From Pedobacter chitinilyticus (lineage in GTDB: Bacteria > Bacteroidota > Bacteroidia > Sphingobacteriales > Sphingobacteriaceae), in NCBI RefSeq assembly GCF_003313385.1, contig NZ_QMHN01000006.1, forward strand, positions 173,158-237,157: 64,000 nucleotides of DNA, in the 5' to 3' direction. Position numbers and translations under genes: made by a program. Positions 24,905-33,231 of the stretch are shown one piece after another. Numbering within the stretch: the stretch's first letter is position 1; every line of letters starts with the position of its first letter. A model generated the notes under the pieces. It was given only the letters and a program-made list of their open reading frames with translations. It had not been told where the DNA came from and ran no database searches.

Positions 24905-27472
24905 TTATTTTTTCTTATCTAATGCTTGCTCAATACGGTCAGATAAATCCTCTAAGTGATATTTGCTTAAAGTATCTGATTGTGAACTTGCTTTAATGGC
25001 TTTATCCAACTCACGCAATTGGCCTTTAACCACTGAAATTGCATCCGTTTGGCTAGCTGTTAAACCAGTAGGTGCGCCAGCGCCTCTACCAAAAGCAGCC
25101 ACCAATCCAGCAGGAGCTGCAGGAGGATTTATAATCGCAATTAATCTATCTACATAAGCTTTTTGTAAGTTTCTGCGGTAAACATCAATCGCTGCACCAC
25201 CTTTTAATTCCGTGAAGATAGAAGCATTCAAATCCTTAAATAAATCAGAGATTTTATAGGCATTAGCACCATCAGTAGCTTCAGCAGCAATTAAGTTGCC
25301 TAAAACTCTGGTTGATACTACACGAGATAAAGCAGCATTTTGCAATCTCGAAACCACTACTAGTGGGCTTTCGTTGATGTTATCTAAAATAGATTGATCT
25401 AACAACCATTTTGGAGTAGTAAATACTTGTCTGTTTAAGAACTCCATAGCTTCTTTTTGAGTTGCAGCTGGAGTACGTTCGTAAACCAAACCTTCTTGAT
25501 CTACCGTTTTTGGATTTTCGTAGATACCACCAATGTTTTTACTTACGTGACCAATGTAACGACCAAATTGAGTAGTCAATTGACCGTACATGTTACCTAG
25601 TTCATCATAGTTCTCACCCGGTTGTTTAGTCCAAGTTTTTAAGTTTGCTACAATTACTTTCAAGTTTTTGATACCATAGTCACTAGCTTTCATCGCATTA
25701 TCACCTAAATCTTCATTTTGTGAATGCGGATCGTCAGGGTTTGTTTCAGTACCAAACCATAAGCGTCTGTTTTTAGCTGCCTCAACGGTCATCTTATCTA
25801 AGATTTTCATATCAGAAGCAACCGATTTGCTATCAGGAAAATATTTGTATCCCCACTCAATCGCCCATTTGTCATAGTCTCCAATACGAGGGTATAAACC
25901 TGATTTAGAGATGTTATCTTCTGGTTGTGCTACATAGTTAAAACGAGCATAGTCCATGATTGATGGCGTGTGACCATTTTCTTCTACCCATTTCTTATTA
26001 CGTAAATTCTCTACTGGTACAGATGAACTTGAACCATAGTTGTGACGTAAGCCTAAAGTGTGGCCTACTTCGTGAGAAGATACAAAACGGATCAAATCAC
26101 CCATCAACTCATCGCTAAAATTAACGGTACGAGCTCTTTTATCAACGGCAGCCGTTTGGATAAAATACCAATCACGAACCAATTTCATTACGTTGTGGTA
26201 CCAGTTGATATGGCTTTCCATGATCTCACCAGTACGTGGGTCTGAAATGCTTGGACCACTTGCATTAGGAATTTCTGATGGTTTGTAAACGATCGCAGAG
26301 TTACGCGCATCGTCTAAACTCCAAGTAGAATCTTGTTCTTTGGTTGGAGCTATTTTACCAATTATTGCGTTTTTAAAGCCTGCTTTTTCAAAAGCTTTTT
26401 GCCAATCGTTAACCCCTGCAATTAAATATGGTACCCATTTTTTAGGCGTAGCTGGATCGATATAGAAAACGATAGGCTTAATTGGTTCTACCAACTCACC
26501 ACGCTTATATTTAGCCATATCTTGTGGCTTCGGCTCTAATCTCCAACGTTTCACCAATTCCACTTCTTTAACACCTTGAGGGTTCAAATCGAAATCGGTA
26601 TAACCTACTGCGAAATAACCTACACGCGGATCAAAATAACGAGCTTTCATTGGCACTTTAGGTAAAATCACCAATGAAGTATTTAACTCTAAAGTAACCG
26701 AACCCGTTGGAGCACCGCCACCAAAAGAAGGCATACCACCGCCGCCGCCCATTCCTGAGCTTTGAGCAGCTTTGGCATAGGTTTTTACGGTTTTAATCTC
26801 CACGTTGGTGGGGAAACTTTTCACATCTTGGATATAGCTTCTATCCGCTTGTTGTGCACCAATACCAAATCTAGATTTGAATGCGGAAGAACCGAAGTAA
26901 AAAATATCATTATCGCTATTGATATAAGTGGTTACATCGATTACACTTCCGTTTTTACTTGGGGTGTAAGCGGCAATATCAAATGAAGCAGCGATTGGTT
27001 GTATACTAGAATTTTTCAAAGACTGGTACATTGAAGAAGTACTATCTGCACCATAAGCTCTAAAGCTCACTTTGCGCATGAAAATTCTGTTGTTCGGTCC
27101 CTTTTCAAAACGAATTACCGAGCTACCAATTTGGTCGCCAGCATAACCTTGGGCAGCACGAACCTCGGCTCCTGATTTTGAGATACGGCTTACTACCAAA
27201 ATATCTCTGTTTAAAGTGCTATCAGCGATCTCGAAATAGAATTTATCATCAATTCTATGAGCGGTGATCATTCCTTTACGAGTAAGTGCTTTGTTAGTGA
27301 TCACTTGATCATAAGGTTTTGGTTGTGCTCTAGGCGCAGCGGCACCGCCAAATGCTCCTGGAGCTCTGCGAGTGCTGTCAGTTGGCGCACCACCACCTTG
27401 AGTTGGTCGTTGGGCATGCGCAAAAGTCACCGCACCAGCAACCATTAATAGGGTAAATAAATTTTTCTTCAT
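24905..27472 (-). CDS. Exported zinc-dependent metalloprotease (DUF5117/DUF4953 type)
   Basis: An 855-residue protein with a signal peptide (1-20) and a Gly/Ala/Pro-rich linker. The extended zinc motif HEVGHTLGLRH is at residues 467-477, as in metzincins (HExxHxxGxxH), followed by a SIMDYARFNY stretch that fits the metzincin Met-turn. The order DUF5118-DUF5117-protease fits a Bacteroidota family of large periplasmic or outer-membrane proteases. The start is ATG at 27472; a TTG one codon upstream is less likely. It is monocistronic. Confidence 0.88.
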   Translation of the reverse strand: MKKNLFTLLMVAGAVTFAHAQRPTQGGGAPTDSTRRAPGAFGGAAAPRAQPKPYDQVITNKALTRKGMITAHRIDDKFYFEIADSTLNRDILVVSRISKSGAEVRAAQGYAGDQIGSSVIRFEKGPNNRIFMRKVSFRAYGADSTSSMYQSLKNSSIQPIAASFDIAAYTPSKNGSVIDVTTYINSDNDIFYFGSSAFKSRFGIGAQQADRSYIQDVKSFPTNVEIKTVKTYAKAAQSSGMGGGGGMPSFGGGAPTGSVTLELNTSLVILPKVPMKARYFDPRVGYFAVGYTDFDLNPQGVKEVELVKRWRLEPKPQDMAKYKRGELVEPIKPIVFYIDPATPKKWVPYLIAGVNDWQKAFEKAGFKNAIIGKIAPTKEQDSTWSLDDARNSAIVYKPSEIPNASGPSISDPRTGEIMESHINWYHNVMKLVRDWYFIQTAAVDKRARTVNFSDELMGDLIRFVSSHEVGHTLGLRHNYGSSSSVPVENLRNKKWVEENGHTPSIMDYARFNYVAQPEDNISKSGLYPRIGDYDKWAIEWGYKYFPDSKSVASDMKILDKMTVEAAKNRRLWFGTETNPDDPHSQNEDLGDNAMKASDYGIKNLKVIVANLKTWTKQPGENYDELGNMYGQLTTQFGRYIGHVSKNIGGIYENPKTVDQEGLVYERTPAATQKEAMEFLNRQVFTTPKWLLDQSILDNINESPLVVVSRLQNAALSRVVSTRVLGNLIAAEATDGANAYKISDLFKDLNASIFTELKGGAAIDVYRRNLQKAYVDRLIAIINPPAAPAGLVAAFGRGAGAPTGLTASQTDAISVVKGQLRELDKAIKASSQSDTLSKYHLEDLSDRIEQALDKKK

Positions 27473-27594
27473 CAATTTTTGAATAAGTTAATTGCTAGGA
27501 GTAAAAATAAGTGTAGCGCTACGATAATTTCATAATTACGTATAACTTCTTAGTTACATCACAAAACATTTTAGAATAAATGGGAATTTAATGC

Positions 27595-28614
27595 CTAATG
27601 AAGGATTTTAAAAACCAGTTCTTTCAACAAATCACCATCTGAAATATTACCTGTACTTTCTAAGCCTTTGCTCTTCAGGTCGTATTCCCTTAATAAACTG
27701 ATGATATCGAAAGTTTTTCCCGCACTAAAAGTTCTTGCTGCAGCCTCATAATCCTTGATGAAGTAAGGACTTACTCCAAGTTCTCTTGGTGCATCGGCTT
27801 TATTAGGTAAATAGTGGTATTTTAATATTTTAGAAAAGTAAGAATTAAGATTGGCCATTACCATAATCATAGGGTTGGCTTTTGGATTGCCTGCAAAATA
27901 ATTAATAATCTGGTTGCTCTTCACCACATTGCGGGTGGCTAAAGCTTTTTGCAGTTCAAATACATTATATTCTTTACTGATCCCAATGTTTCTTTGAATA
28001 TGGTCGGTTTGAATAGTAGTAGCCTTATCAATGTTCAAACAAAGCTTCTCTACTTCATTGGCAATTTTTGAAAGATCAGTGCCCAAATATTCGGCCATTA
28101 AAGCTACCGCCTGTGGATCAATCTTGTACCCTTTACTTTTGATATGATCTTCTATCCATGGCACCAATTTGTAATCGCGTACGGGATCGCTTTGAAAAAC
28201 AACGCCATTATTATTGATGGCCTTGTAAATCTTTTTCCGCTTATCAAAATTGGCATATTTATAAGCTAGCACCAGAATCGTACTCGGTAAAGGCTTTTCA
28301 AAATAAGCGAGCGTAAAATCAGCTTCCTTACTGGCACCCTCATTTCCCCACTTTAAATCTTGCGCTTCTTTTACAATAATCAACTGGTATTCTGACATCA
28401 TGGGATAACGCTTGGCAGCATTCATAATGGTGGCCATATCCGTATCCTTACCGTAAAGTACCGTCTGGTTAAAGCCCTTTTCCCCATCAGAAAGAATATT
28501 CTTCTCCATATAATCTACAATTTGATCAATATAAAAAGGTTCTTCTCCCTGCAATAGGTATACTGGCTTAAATTTTCTTGCTTTTATATCCTTGATGATT
28601 TCATCGGCGCTCAT
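27595..28614 (-). CDS. holA: DNA polymerase III subunit delta
   Basis: A 339-residue clamp-loader delta subunit. The N-terminal domain has the PVYLLQGEEPFYIDQIVDYM signature (residues 17-36), and the middle has SKIANEVEKLCL and the NIGISKEYNVFELQKAL segment that joins domains II and III. It opens the beta clamp within the clamp-loader complex. It is divergent from the HsdR_N-domain gene, with a tandem repeat in the shared promoter region. Confidence 0.93.
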   Translation of the reverse strand: MSADEIIKDIKARKFKPVYLLQGEEPFYIDQIVDYMEKNILSDGEKGFNQTVLYGKDTDMATIMNAAKRYPMMSEYQLIIVKEAQDLKWGNEGASKEADFTLAYFEKPLPSTILVLAYKYANFDKRKKIYKAINNNGVVFQSDPVRDYKLVPWIEDHIKSKGYKIDPQAVALMAEYLGTDLSKIANEVEKLCLNIDKATTIQTDHIQRNIGISKEYNVFELQKALATRNVVKSNQIINYFAGNPKANPMIMVMANLNSYFSKILKYHYLPNKADAPRELGVSPYFIKDYEAAARTFSAGKTFDIISLLREYDLKSKGLESTGNISDGDLLKELVFKILH

Positions 28615-28618
28615 TGCT

Positions 28619-28626
28619 CAAAGTTA
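28619..28626 (-). promoter_or_regulatory. -7 box TAACTTTG for holA
   Basis: On the minus strand TAACTTTG lies four bases before the holA ATG and fits TAnnTTTG. Its -33 region falls inside the GAATGAGT tandem repeat. Confidence 0.5.
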
Positions 28627-28635
28627 CAAATTTTA

Positions 28636-28671
28636 GAATGAGTGAATGAGTGAATGAGTGAATGAGTGAAT
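28636..28671. repeat. Tandem repeat of the 8-mer GAATGAGT (4.5 copies)
   Basis: Four perfect head-to-tail copies of GAATGAGT from 28636 to 28667, plus a partial fifth, lie between the divergent holA and HsdR_N-domain promoters. A repeat of this kind can change copy number by slippage. Confidence 0.9.
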
Positions 28672-28737
28672 TTAAAATGAACAGCTAACAAATTGCATCA
28701 CTTAACATTCAACTTTTTACTTTCGACTTTTTACTTT

Positions 28738-28745
28738 TAACTTTG
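28738..28745 (+). promoter_or_regulatory. -7 box TAACTTTG for HsdR_N-domain gene
   Basis: TAACTTTG fits TAnnTTTG and ends seven bases before the ATG at 28753. The upstream sequence repeats TTTTACTTT-like words, so the -33 box cannot be placed. Confidence 0.5.
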
Positions 28746-28752
28746 CCAGCCA

Positions 28753-29214
28753 ATGTTTAACCCAACTCCACTCAATTTACCTTTTCATCCTTTTAAAATT
28801 ACCCAAAGGGATGGCGTGCATTATATTTTTGATGAAGCAAGGAAGAAACATCTGGTACTTACTCCAGAAGAATGGGTTCGTCAACATTTCATCAAGTACC
28901 TGATTAAAGAAAAACAATTCCCTGTAAGTTTAATGCAAATTGAGGGGGGCCTAAGCCTTAACCAAACCAGAAAGCGTAGCGATATTTTGATTTACACCAA
29001 TAGTGGTGAAAAATTGATGGTAGTGGAATGTAAAGCACCATCGGTCAACATCACTCAAGCTACTTTTGACCAGGCAGCCAGATACAATTCTGTTTATAAA
29101 GCCAAATGGATTGTGATTACGAATGGCTTAAATCATTATTATGCTCAGATTGACCACGAGAAAAAAGGTTTTCTTTTTGTGGAGGAATTGCCTACATACA
29201 GCCAGTTAGTTTAG
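28753..29214 (+). CDS. HsdR N-terminal domain (PD-(D/E)XK nuclease-like) protein
   Basis: A 153-residue protein made of one domain like the N-terminus of type I restriction R subunits (HSDR_N_2). The nuclease motif is visible as RSDILIY (Asp near residue 76), then VVECKAPS (Glu-x-Lys near residue 93), followed by an FDQAARYN helix. The helicase half of HsdR is absent, and no hsdM or hsdS is nearby, so this is not a restriction system. Placement beside holA suggests a housekeeping role in DNA metabolism, which is inference. Confidence 0.82.
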   Translation: MFNPTPLNLPFHPFKITQRDGVHYIFDEARKKHLVLTPEEWVRQHFIKYLIKEKQFPVSLMQIEGGLSLNQTRKRSDILIYTNSGEKLMVVECKAPSVNITQATFDQAARYNSVYKAKWIVITNGLNHYYAQIDHEKKGFLFVEELPTYSQLV

Positions 29215-29308
29215 GATAAGCCTTCAATAGTTCGTCATTGCGAGGTATAGTTGATCCCGACTATTTCGGAAAAGCGATCTTACAACGTGAGATAGAAGTA
29301 TCTGCTAT

Positions 29309-29379
29309 GTATCTATGTGGTTCATTTATAGTTTTAAAAAGTGGAAATCCGCATAAATTAACCACATAGACACATAGAT
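29309..29379. repeat. Inverted repeat TCTATGTGGTT / AACCACATAGA
   Basis: Arms of 11 bp (extended by more imperfect pairing to ATCTATGTG) surround a 45-base AT-rich centre. The words ACATAGACACATAGATG at the right side are themselves internally repetitive. Confidence 0.5.
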
Positions 29380-29452
29380 GATTTTTAAAAAAAGAGGCAG
29401 TACCAACACCCTAAAAGTAGCCACTTTCAAGAAAGCGTAATGGCTTTTGAAA

Positions 29453-29578
29453 AAAGTAAGCGTACAAACACCAAAAAGATGCGCATCTTTTACACAAAAC
29501 TACGTTAGGTTTTAGCAAAAAGTACCGCATCTTTTACACAAAAGATGCGCACCTTTTTCTAAAGAGTACACTTGCTTT
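29453..29578. repeat. Large nested palindrome with 17-bp direct repeats
   Basis: Outer arms AAAGTAAGCGTAC (29453) and GTACACTTGCTTT (29566) pair with two changes. Inner TGCGCATCTTTT pairs with AAAAGATGCGCA. The word GCATCTTTTACACAAAA occurs twice, at 29483-29499 and 29527-29543. The left copy also forms the perfect palindrome AAAAGATGCGCATCTTTT. Confidence 0.6.
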
Positions 29579-29625
29579 TATTTCGTAGCTTAGGATTGCT
29601 TTCCCTAAACAGCAATGACAAAAAA

Positions 29626-29660
29626 ATAAAAAAGGAGAAACCTTGTTAGATTTCTCCCTT
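29626..29660 (-). terminator. Terminator for the PurF-like gene
   Basis: Read on the minus strand, GGAGAAA and TTTCTCC pair around a ten-base loop and are followed by a T-run. It lies 34 bases after the stop of the gene at 29691. Confidence 0.8.
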
Positions 29661-29690
29661 CTATTGAATTAAAGGCAAGCTATTTAAACT

Positions 29691-31592
29691 TTAATATGCT
29701 CTTTGGTTATTTCCTTCTTTCCAGTTTACAAAAGCTTTATTTACTACTTTGTTACCACCTGGCGTTGGATAATCTCCTGAGAAGTACCAATCGCCCCTAT
29801 GATGAGGACAAGCTTCGTGTAAGTTTTCTAAAGTTTGGTAAATCACTTCTACTTCTGCAACAGTGTCTGCAGGCGTAATAATTTTTGCTATTTGATCAGA
29901 GATCTCTTGAGGAGTAAACGAGGCATAAATTTCTTTAACGTGGTTTACAATCTCCTCTTTTGGCAATTCTAACGAAGCTTTACATTTTTGGTAAACGGCT
30001 TCAATAACATGTTCTTGACCTCTTTCTTTCAGCAATTGAATAGCGGCATCAAAAGCTACAAACTGTCCCATTTTCGACATATCGATACCATAGCAGTCAG
30101 GATATCTGATTTGTGGTGCCGACGATACGATAATGATTTTTTTAGGGTGTAGCCTATCAATGATTTTAATGATACTTTGCTTCAAGGTAGTTCCTCTTAC
30201 AATTGAATCATCTACCGCAACCAAAGTATCTGTATGGTTTTTGATCACTCCGTAAGTAGTGTCGTAAACGTGAGCCACCATTTCTCCCCTATCCGCATCT
30301 GCGGTAATAAAGGTACGCAGTTTCACATCTTTAATGGCCAATTTCTCTACTCGAGGACGCATCGACAACAAATCATCAAGCGCAGCATCATCCAAAACTT
30401 CCTTGCGTTGCAACAAAGTTTCTTTCTGCACATCTGTGATGTATTTATGCAAGCCATCTACCATTCCATAAAAAGATACTTCTGCAGTATTTGGAATGAA
30501 AGAGAAAACAGTATTCTTTAAATCGTAGTTTACCGTTTTCAATACTTGTGGGCACAATAACTCGCCCAATTTTTTACGTTCTTTATAAATATCAGCATCG
30601 CTACCTCTTGAGAAATAAATACGCTCAAACGAACAAGCTTTTTTCTCTAAAGGCTCACGAAACATCTCTTCCGAAACTGTTCCATCCTTTTTGATAATTA
30701 AAGCGTGGCCTGGCTTAATTTCCTTTACACTATTGATCTGTACCTTAAAAGCAGTTTGTATCGCTGGACGCTCTGAAGCCGCTACCACCACTTCATCATC
30801 AACGTAATAAAACGCTGGACGAATACCGGCTGGATCTCTCATGACAAAAGCATCACCGTTACCTATAATGCCCGACATGGTATAACCCCCATCCCAGCTT
30901 TTTGCAGAGCGACGAAGGATATTAGCTACATTGAGGTTGTTAGAAATTTTTTGAGTGATCTCTACGTTACTCAATCCGTCTTTTTTGTATTCATCAAACA
31001 AGAGCTGGTTTTCATCGTCCAAAAAATGACCAATTTTTTCCAATACCGTTACGGTATCCGCTTTCTCTTTCGGATGCTGTCCAAGTTCGTACAGTTGCTC
31101 CAATAGCTCGTCAACATTGGTCATGTTAAAGTTACCCGCAATCACCAAGTTTCTGGTCATCCAGTTGTTTTGGCGTAAAAAGGGGTGACAGTTTTCAATG
31201 CTGTTTTTACCGTGTGTGCCATAGCGCAGGTGTCCCAACAAAACTTCACCAATGAAACTTACGTTCTGTTTCAAGAACTCTGTATCTTTCATCAGTTCAG
31301 GTGTTTCTTCCTGTATGCCCACAAATTTGTTCTGCACATAACCGAAAATATCTGCAACGGCATTTTGTGCCATTGAGCGGTAGCGGCTGATATAACGGCT
31401 GCCCGGTTTCATGTCTAACTTAATGGTGGCAATACCTGCTCCGTCTTGACCACGGTTGTGCTGTTTCTCCATCAACAAGTATAATTTGTTGAGGCCATAG
31501 AGTGCAGTACCGTATTTTTCCTGGTAATATGAGAGAGGTTTTAACAAGCGGATAAAGGCTATTCCGCACTCGTGTTTGATTTGTTCGCTCAT
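29691..31592 (-). CDS. PurF-like amidophosphoribosyltransferase family protein (extended)
   Basis: A 633-residue protein with two recognisable parts. The N-terminal class II glutamine amidotransferase has its nucleophile as Cys9 in HECGIAF, so an eight-residue propeptide would need removal, as in PurF. NRGQDGAG and HLRYGTHG motifs follow. The C-terminal phosphoribosyltransferase has the PRPP loop VAVDDSIVRGTT. PurF is usually near 500 residues; this one carries extra segments, and Bacteroidota often have such a long paralogue. It may make phosphoribosylamine or act on another substrate. The start is ATG at 31592, after a TAAATTTG box; the in-frame upstream codons are not needed. Confidence 0.85.
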   Translation of the reverse strand: MSEQIKHECGIAFIRLLKPLSYYQEKYGTALYGLNKLYLLMEKQHNRGQDGAGIATIKLDMKPGSRYISRYRSMAQNAVADIFGYVQNKFVGIQEETPELMKDTEFLKQNVSFIGEVLLGHLRYGTHGKNSIENCHPFLRQNNWMTRNLVIAGNFNMTNVDELLEQLYELGQHPKEKADTVTVLEKIGHFLDDENQLLFDEYKKDGLSNVEITQKISNNLNVANILRRSAKSWDGGYTMSGIIGNGDAFVMRDPAGIRPAFYYVDDEVVVAASERPAIQTAFKVQINSVKEIKPGHALIIKKDGTVSEEMFREPLEKKACSFERIYFSRGSDADIYKERKKLGELLCPQVLKTVNYDLKNTVFSFIPNTAEVSFYGMVDGLHKYITDVQKETLLQRKEVLDDAALDDLLSMRPRVEKLAIKDVKLRTFITADADRGEMVAHVYDTTYGVIKNHTDTLVAVDDSIVRGTTLKQSIIKIIDRLHPKKIIIVSSAPQIRYPDCYGIDMSKMGQFVAFDAAIQLLKERGQEHVIEAVYQKCKASLELPKEEIVNHVKEIYASFTPQEISDQIAKIITPADTVAEVEVIYQTLENLHEACPHHRGDWYFSGDYPTPGGNKVVNKAFVNWKEGNNQRAY

Positions 31593-31610
31593 TGATTGTG
31601 AATGAAGGTG

Positions 31611-31618
31611 CAAATTTA
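31611..31618 (-). promoter_or_regulatory. -7 box TAAATTTG for the PurF-like gene
   Basis: On the minus strand TAAATTTG lies 18 bases before the ATG at 31592 and fits TAnnTTTG. Its position supports the shorter start. Confidence 0.5.
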
Positions 31619-31706
31619 CCCTTTTGAACAATGAAAACCTAGTAAGAAAATACCTGATTTACGATATATACATCATTTTTGTGTTATATTTTTGAGACAG
31701 AAAAAG

Positions 31707-32540
31707 TTATAGTTTAACTTTTGTAGCGGCAATGCTTCTTTCTAGGAAAACGGAAGCATGCTGATCGAAGGCTTCGGCATCACCCGTGGTGTAAAAAGAT
31801 TGTTGGGCTTGTTGTCCTAAGCGAATGTCCATCTCTGGATGTCTTTCCAGATAATCAACCAAGCTGGCCGCCACAATATCACCCTGTGCAACAACATGGA
31901 TATTTGAGTTCAACTGTTCTTTGATTTTAGGCACCAATAAAGGATAGTGGGTACAGGCTAATAGAACGGTATCTATTTCATTAGATTGGCTCAATAACTG
32001 GTTTAAGTATTTTTTAACAAAATAATCTGCACCTTCACTTTCGTGCTCCGCATTCTCAATGAGGGGTACCCACATCGGGCAACTTTGCTGATAAACGTTA
32101 ACTTCTGGAAAAAATTTATGTATTTCAATCAGGTAAGACTCGGAACGTACTGTACCCCTAGTGCCCAGTACCCCAATAGATTTGCTATCGCTCATACTGC
32201 CGATTACTTCAGCAGTGGGTCTGATGACCCCCAAAACCCTATTTGAAGGATATTTTTTAGGCAAATCAAGTTGCTGAATATTTCTTAATGCTTTAGCAGA
32301 TGCGGTATTGCAAGCAAGTACCACCAATGGGCATCCTTGGGCAAACAACCACTCCACACATTCTAAGGTATATTGATAAACAGTTTCAAAAGAATGATCG
32401 CCATAAGGAGAACGGGCGTTGTCACCTAAATAGATATAGTTGTAATTGGGCAACTGCGCTGCAATGGATTTGAAAACGGTTAGACCGCCAAAGCCAGAAT
32501 CGAATATCCCTATGGCATTTTTTTGAAAGTTCATGAGCAT
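31707..32540 (-). CDS. murI: Glutamate racemase
   Basis: A 277-residue enzyme that makes D-glutamate for peptidoglycan. Asp14-Ser15 in GIFDSGFGGL and the two catalytic cysteines in ACNTAS (Cys77) and ACTHYP (Cys196) are present. The start could be the first ATG or the one two codons later (MNFQKN). It lies downstream of the two OmpH/Skp genes on the same strand, and a terminator hairpin overlaps its immediate upstream sequence. Confidence 0.95.
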   Translation of the reverse strand: MLMNFQKNAIGIFDSGFGGLTVFKSIAAQLPNYNYIYLGDNARSPYGDHSFETVYQYTLECVEWLFAQGCPLVVLACNTASAKALRNIQQLDLPKKYPSNRVLGVIRPTAEVIGSMSDSKSIGVLGTRGTVRSESYLIEIHKFFPEVNVYQQSCPMWVPLIENAEHESEGADYFVKKYLNQLLSQSNEIDTVLLACTHYPLLVPKIKEQLNSNIHVVAQGDIVAASLVDYLERHPEMDIRLGQQAQQSFYTTGDAEAFDQHASVFLERSIAATKVKL

Positions 32541-32571
32541 AAAAAAGCGGAACTAGTTAAACTAATTCCGC
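32541..32571 (-). terminator. Terminator after the OmpH gene, touching murI start
   Basis: Read on the minus strand, GCGGAATTAGTT pairs with AACTAGTTCCGC (one G-U pair) and is followed by TTTTTT, which runs directly into the murI start region. It should reduce readthrough from bamA-ompH into murI. Confidence 0.8.
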
Positions 32572-32594
32572 CGTTAAATTTATAAAATTTTAAA

Positions 32595-33194
32595 TTAAGG
32601 TTTTTTAGCTGGACCAGTAGCTGGTTTGTTAGCCGCTGGAGCAGCAGTAGCAGAAATACCTAACTTAGCTTTTACTGCAGCAGTAAGGTCTTCACCACCA
32701 TCAAAATATACCAAGTTGTTGAAACCTTGTGATGCAGCGGTATCAAAAACGTATGCTAAACCTTTTTCTTTCGAAATTGAATTGATAGCCGCAGCTACTT
32801 TTTGTTGCAAAGGAGGATATAACTCTGCTTGTTTATCTCTTAAATCTTTGTCTGCTTTTGTACGAGCATCTTCAATTCTTTTTTGCAAATCTTGCAACTC
32901 ACCTTGAGCTGTTTCAAGTTCTTTAAGTACCACTGCTTTGTTAGCTTCACTTAGCGTTTTCTCTTTTTCTTGAGCAGCTTTATATTTAGCTTGGTACTCA
33001 GCAATCATTTTGTCAATCTCTCCTTGTTTAGATTTCGCCAAATTCTCAATAGTGGTAGAAACTGTTTTTGCTTCTGGCATTACTGAGAAAATTTCATCTG
33101 AATTTAGATGACCGAACTTTTGTTGAGCGTTTACAACCTGAGTAGTTAAAAGTAATCCTGCAGCTACAAATAATCCTTTAATTAACTTTTTCAT
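32595..33194 (-). CDS. OmpH/Skp family periplasmic chaperone
   Basis: A 199-residue protein with a signal peptide (1-23), the QKFGHLNSDEIFSVMPE Skp head and a long charged helical hairpin (about 50-130). A low-complexity Ala/Pro/Lys tail follows. Skp trimers hold unfolded outer-membrane proteins for BamA. It is the second of two adjacent Skp paralogues behind bamA. Confidence 0.92.
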   Translation of the reverse strand: MKKLIKGLFVAAGLLLTTQVVNAQQKFGHLNSDEIFSVMPEAKTVSTTIENLAKSKQGEIDKMIAEYQAKYKAAQEKEKTLSEANKAVVLKELETAQGELQDLQKRIEDARTKADKDLRDKQAELYPPLQQKVAAAINSISKEKGLAYVFDTAASQGFNNLVYFDGGEDLTAAVKAKLGISATAAPAANKPATGPAKKP

Positions 33195-33231
33195 TTTTTT
33201 ATTTTTCCTAATGTTTGTTTTCTGTTGTGTG

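Larger units (their letters stand above)
29215..29690. other. 476-bp gene-free region with layered palindromes
   Basis: It contains a REP fragment (CGTCATTGCGAGG near 29231), an inverted repeat of TCTATGTGGTT with AACCACATAGA (29309-29379), a large palindrome (29453-29578) and a terminator (29626-29660). No frame codes for a plausible protein. Confidence 0.6.

Noticed and set aside
28636..28671. CRISPR array
   Set aside because: Units are 8 bp, directly adjacent and without spacers. No cas genes are in the window.
28753..29214. A type I restriction-modification system
   Set aside because: Only an HsdR N-terminal domain of 153 residues is present. No helicase, methyltransferase or specificity genes lie nearby.
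29215..29690. Mobile element or integron remnant
   Set aside because: Only palindromic repeats are seen. There is no transposase, integrase or recombinase frame.
29691..31631. Longer start for the PurF-like gene at 31631
   Set aside because: The 13 extra codons cross the promoter box and precede the conserved MSEQIKHECG start; the ATG at 31592 fits better.
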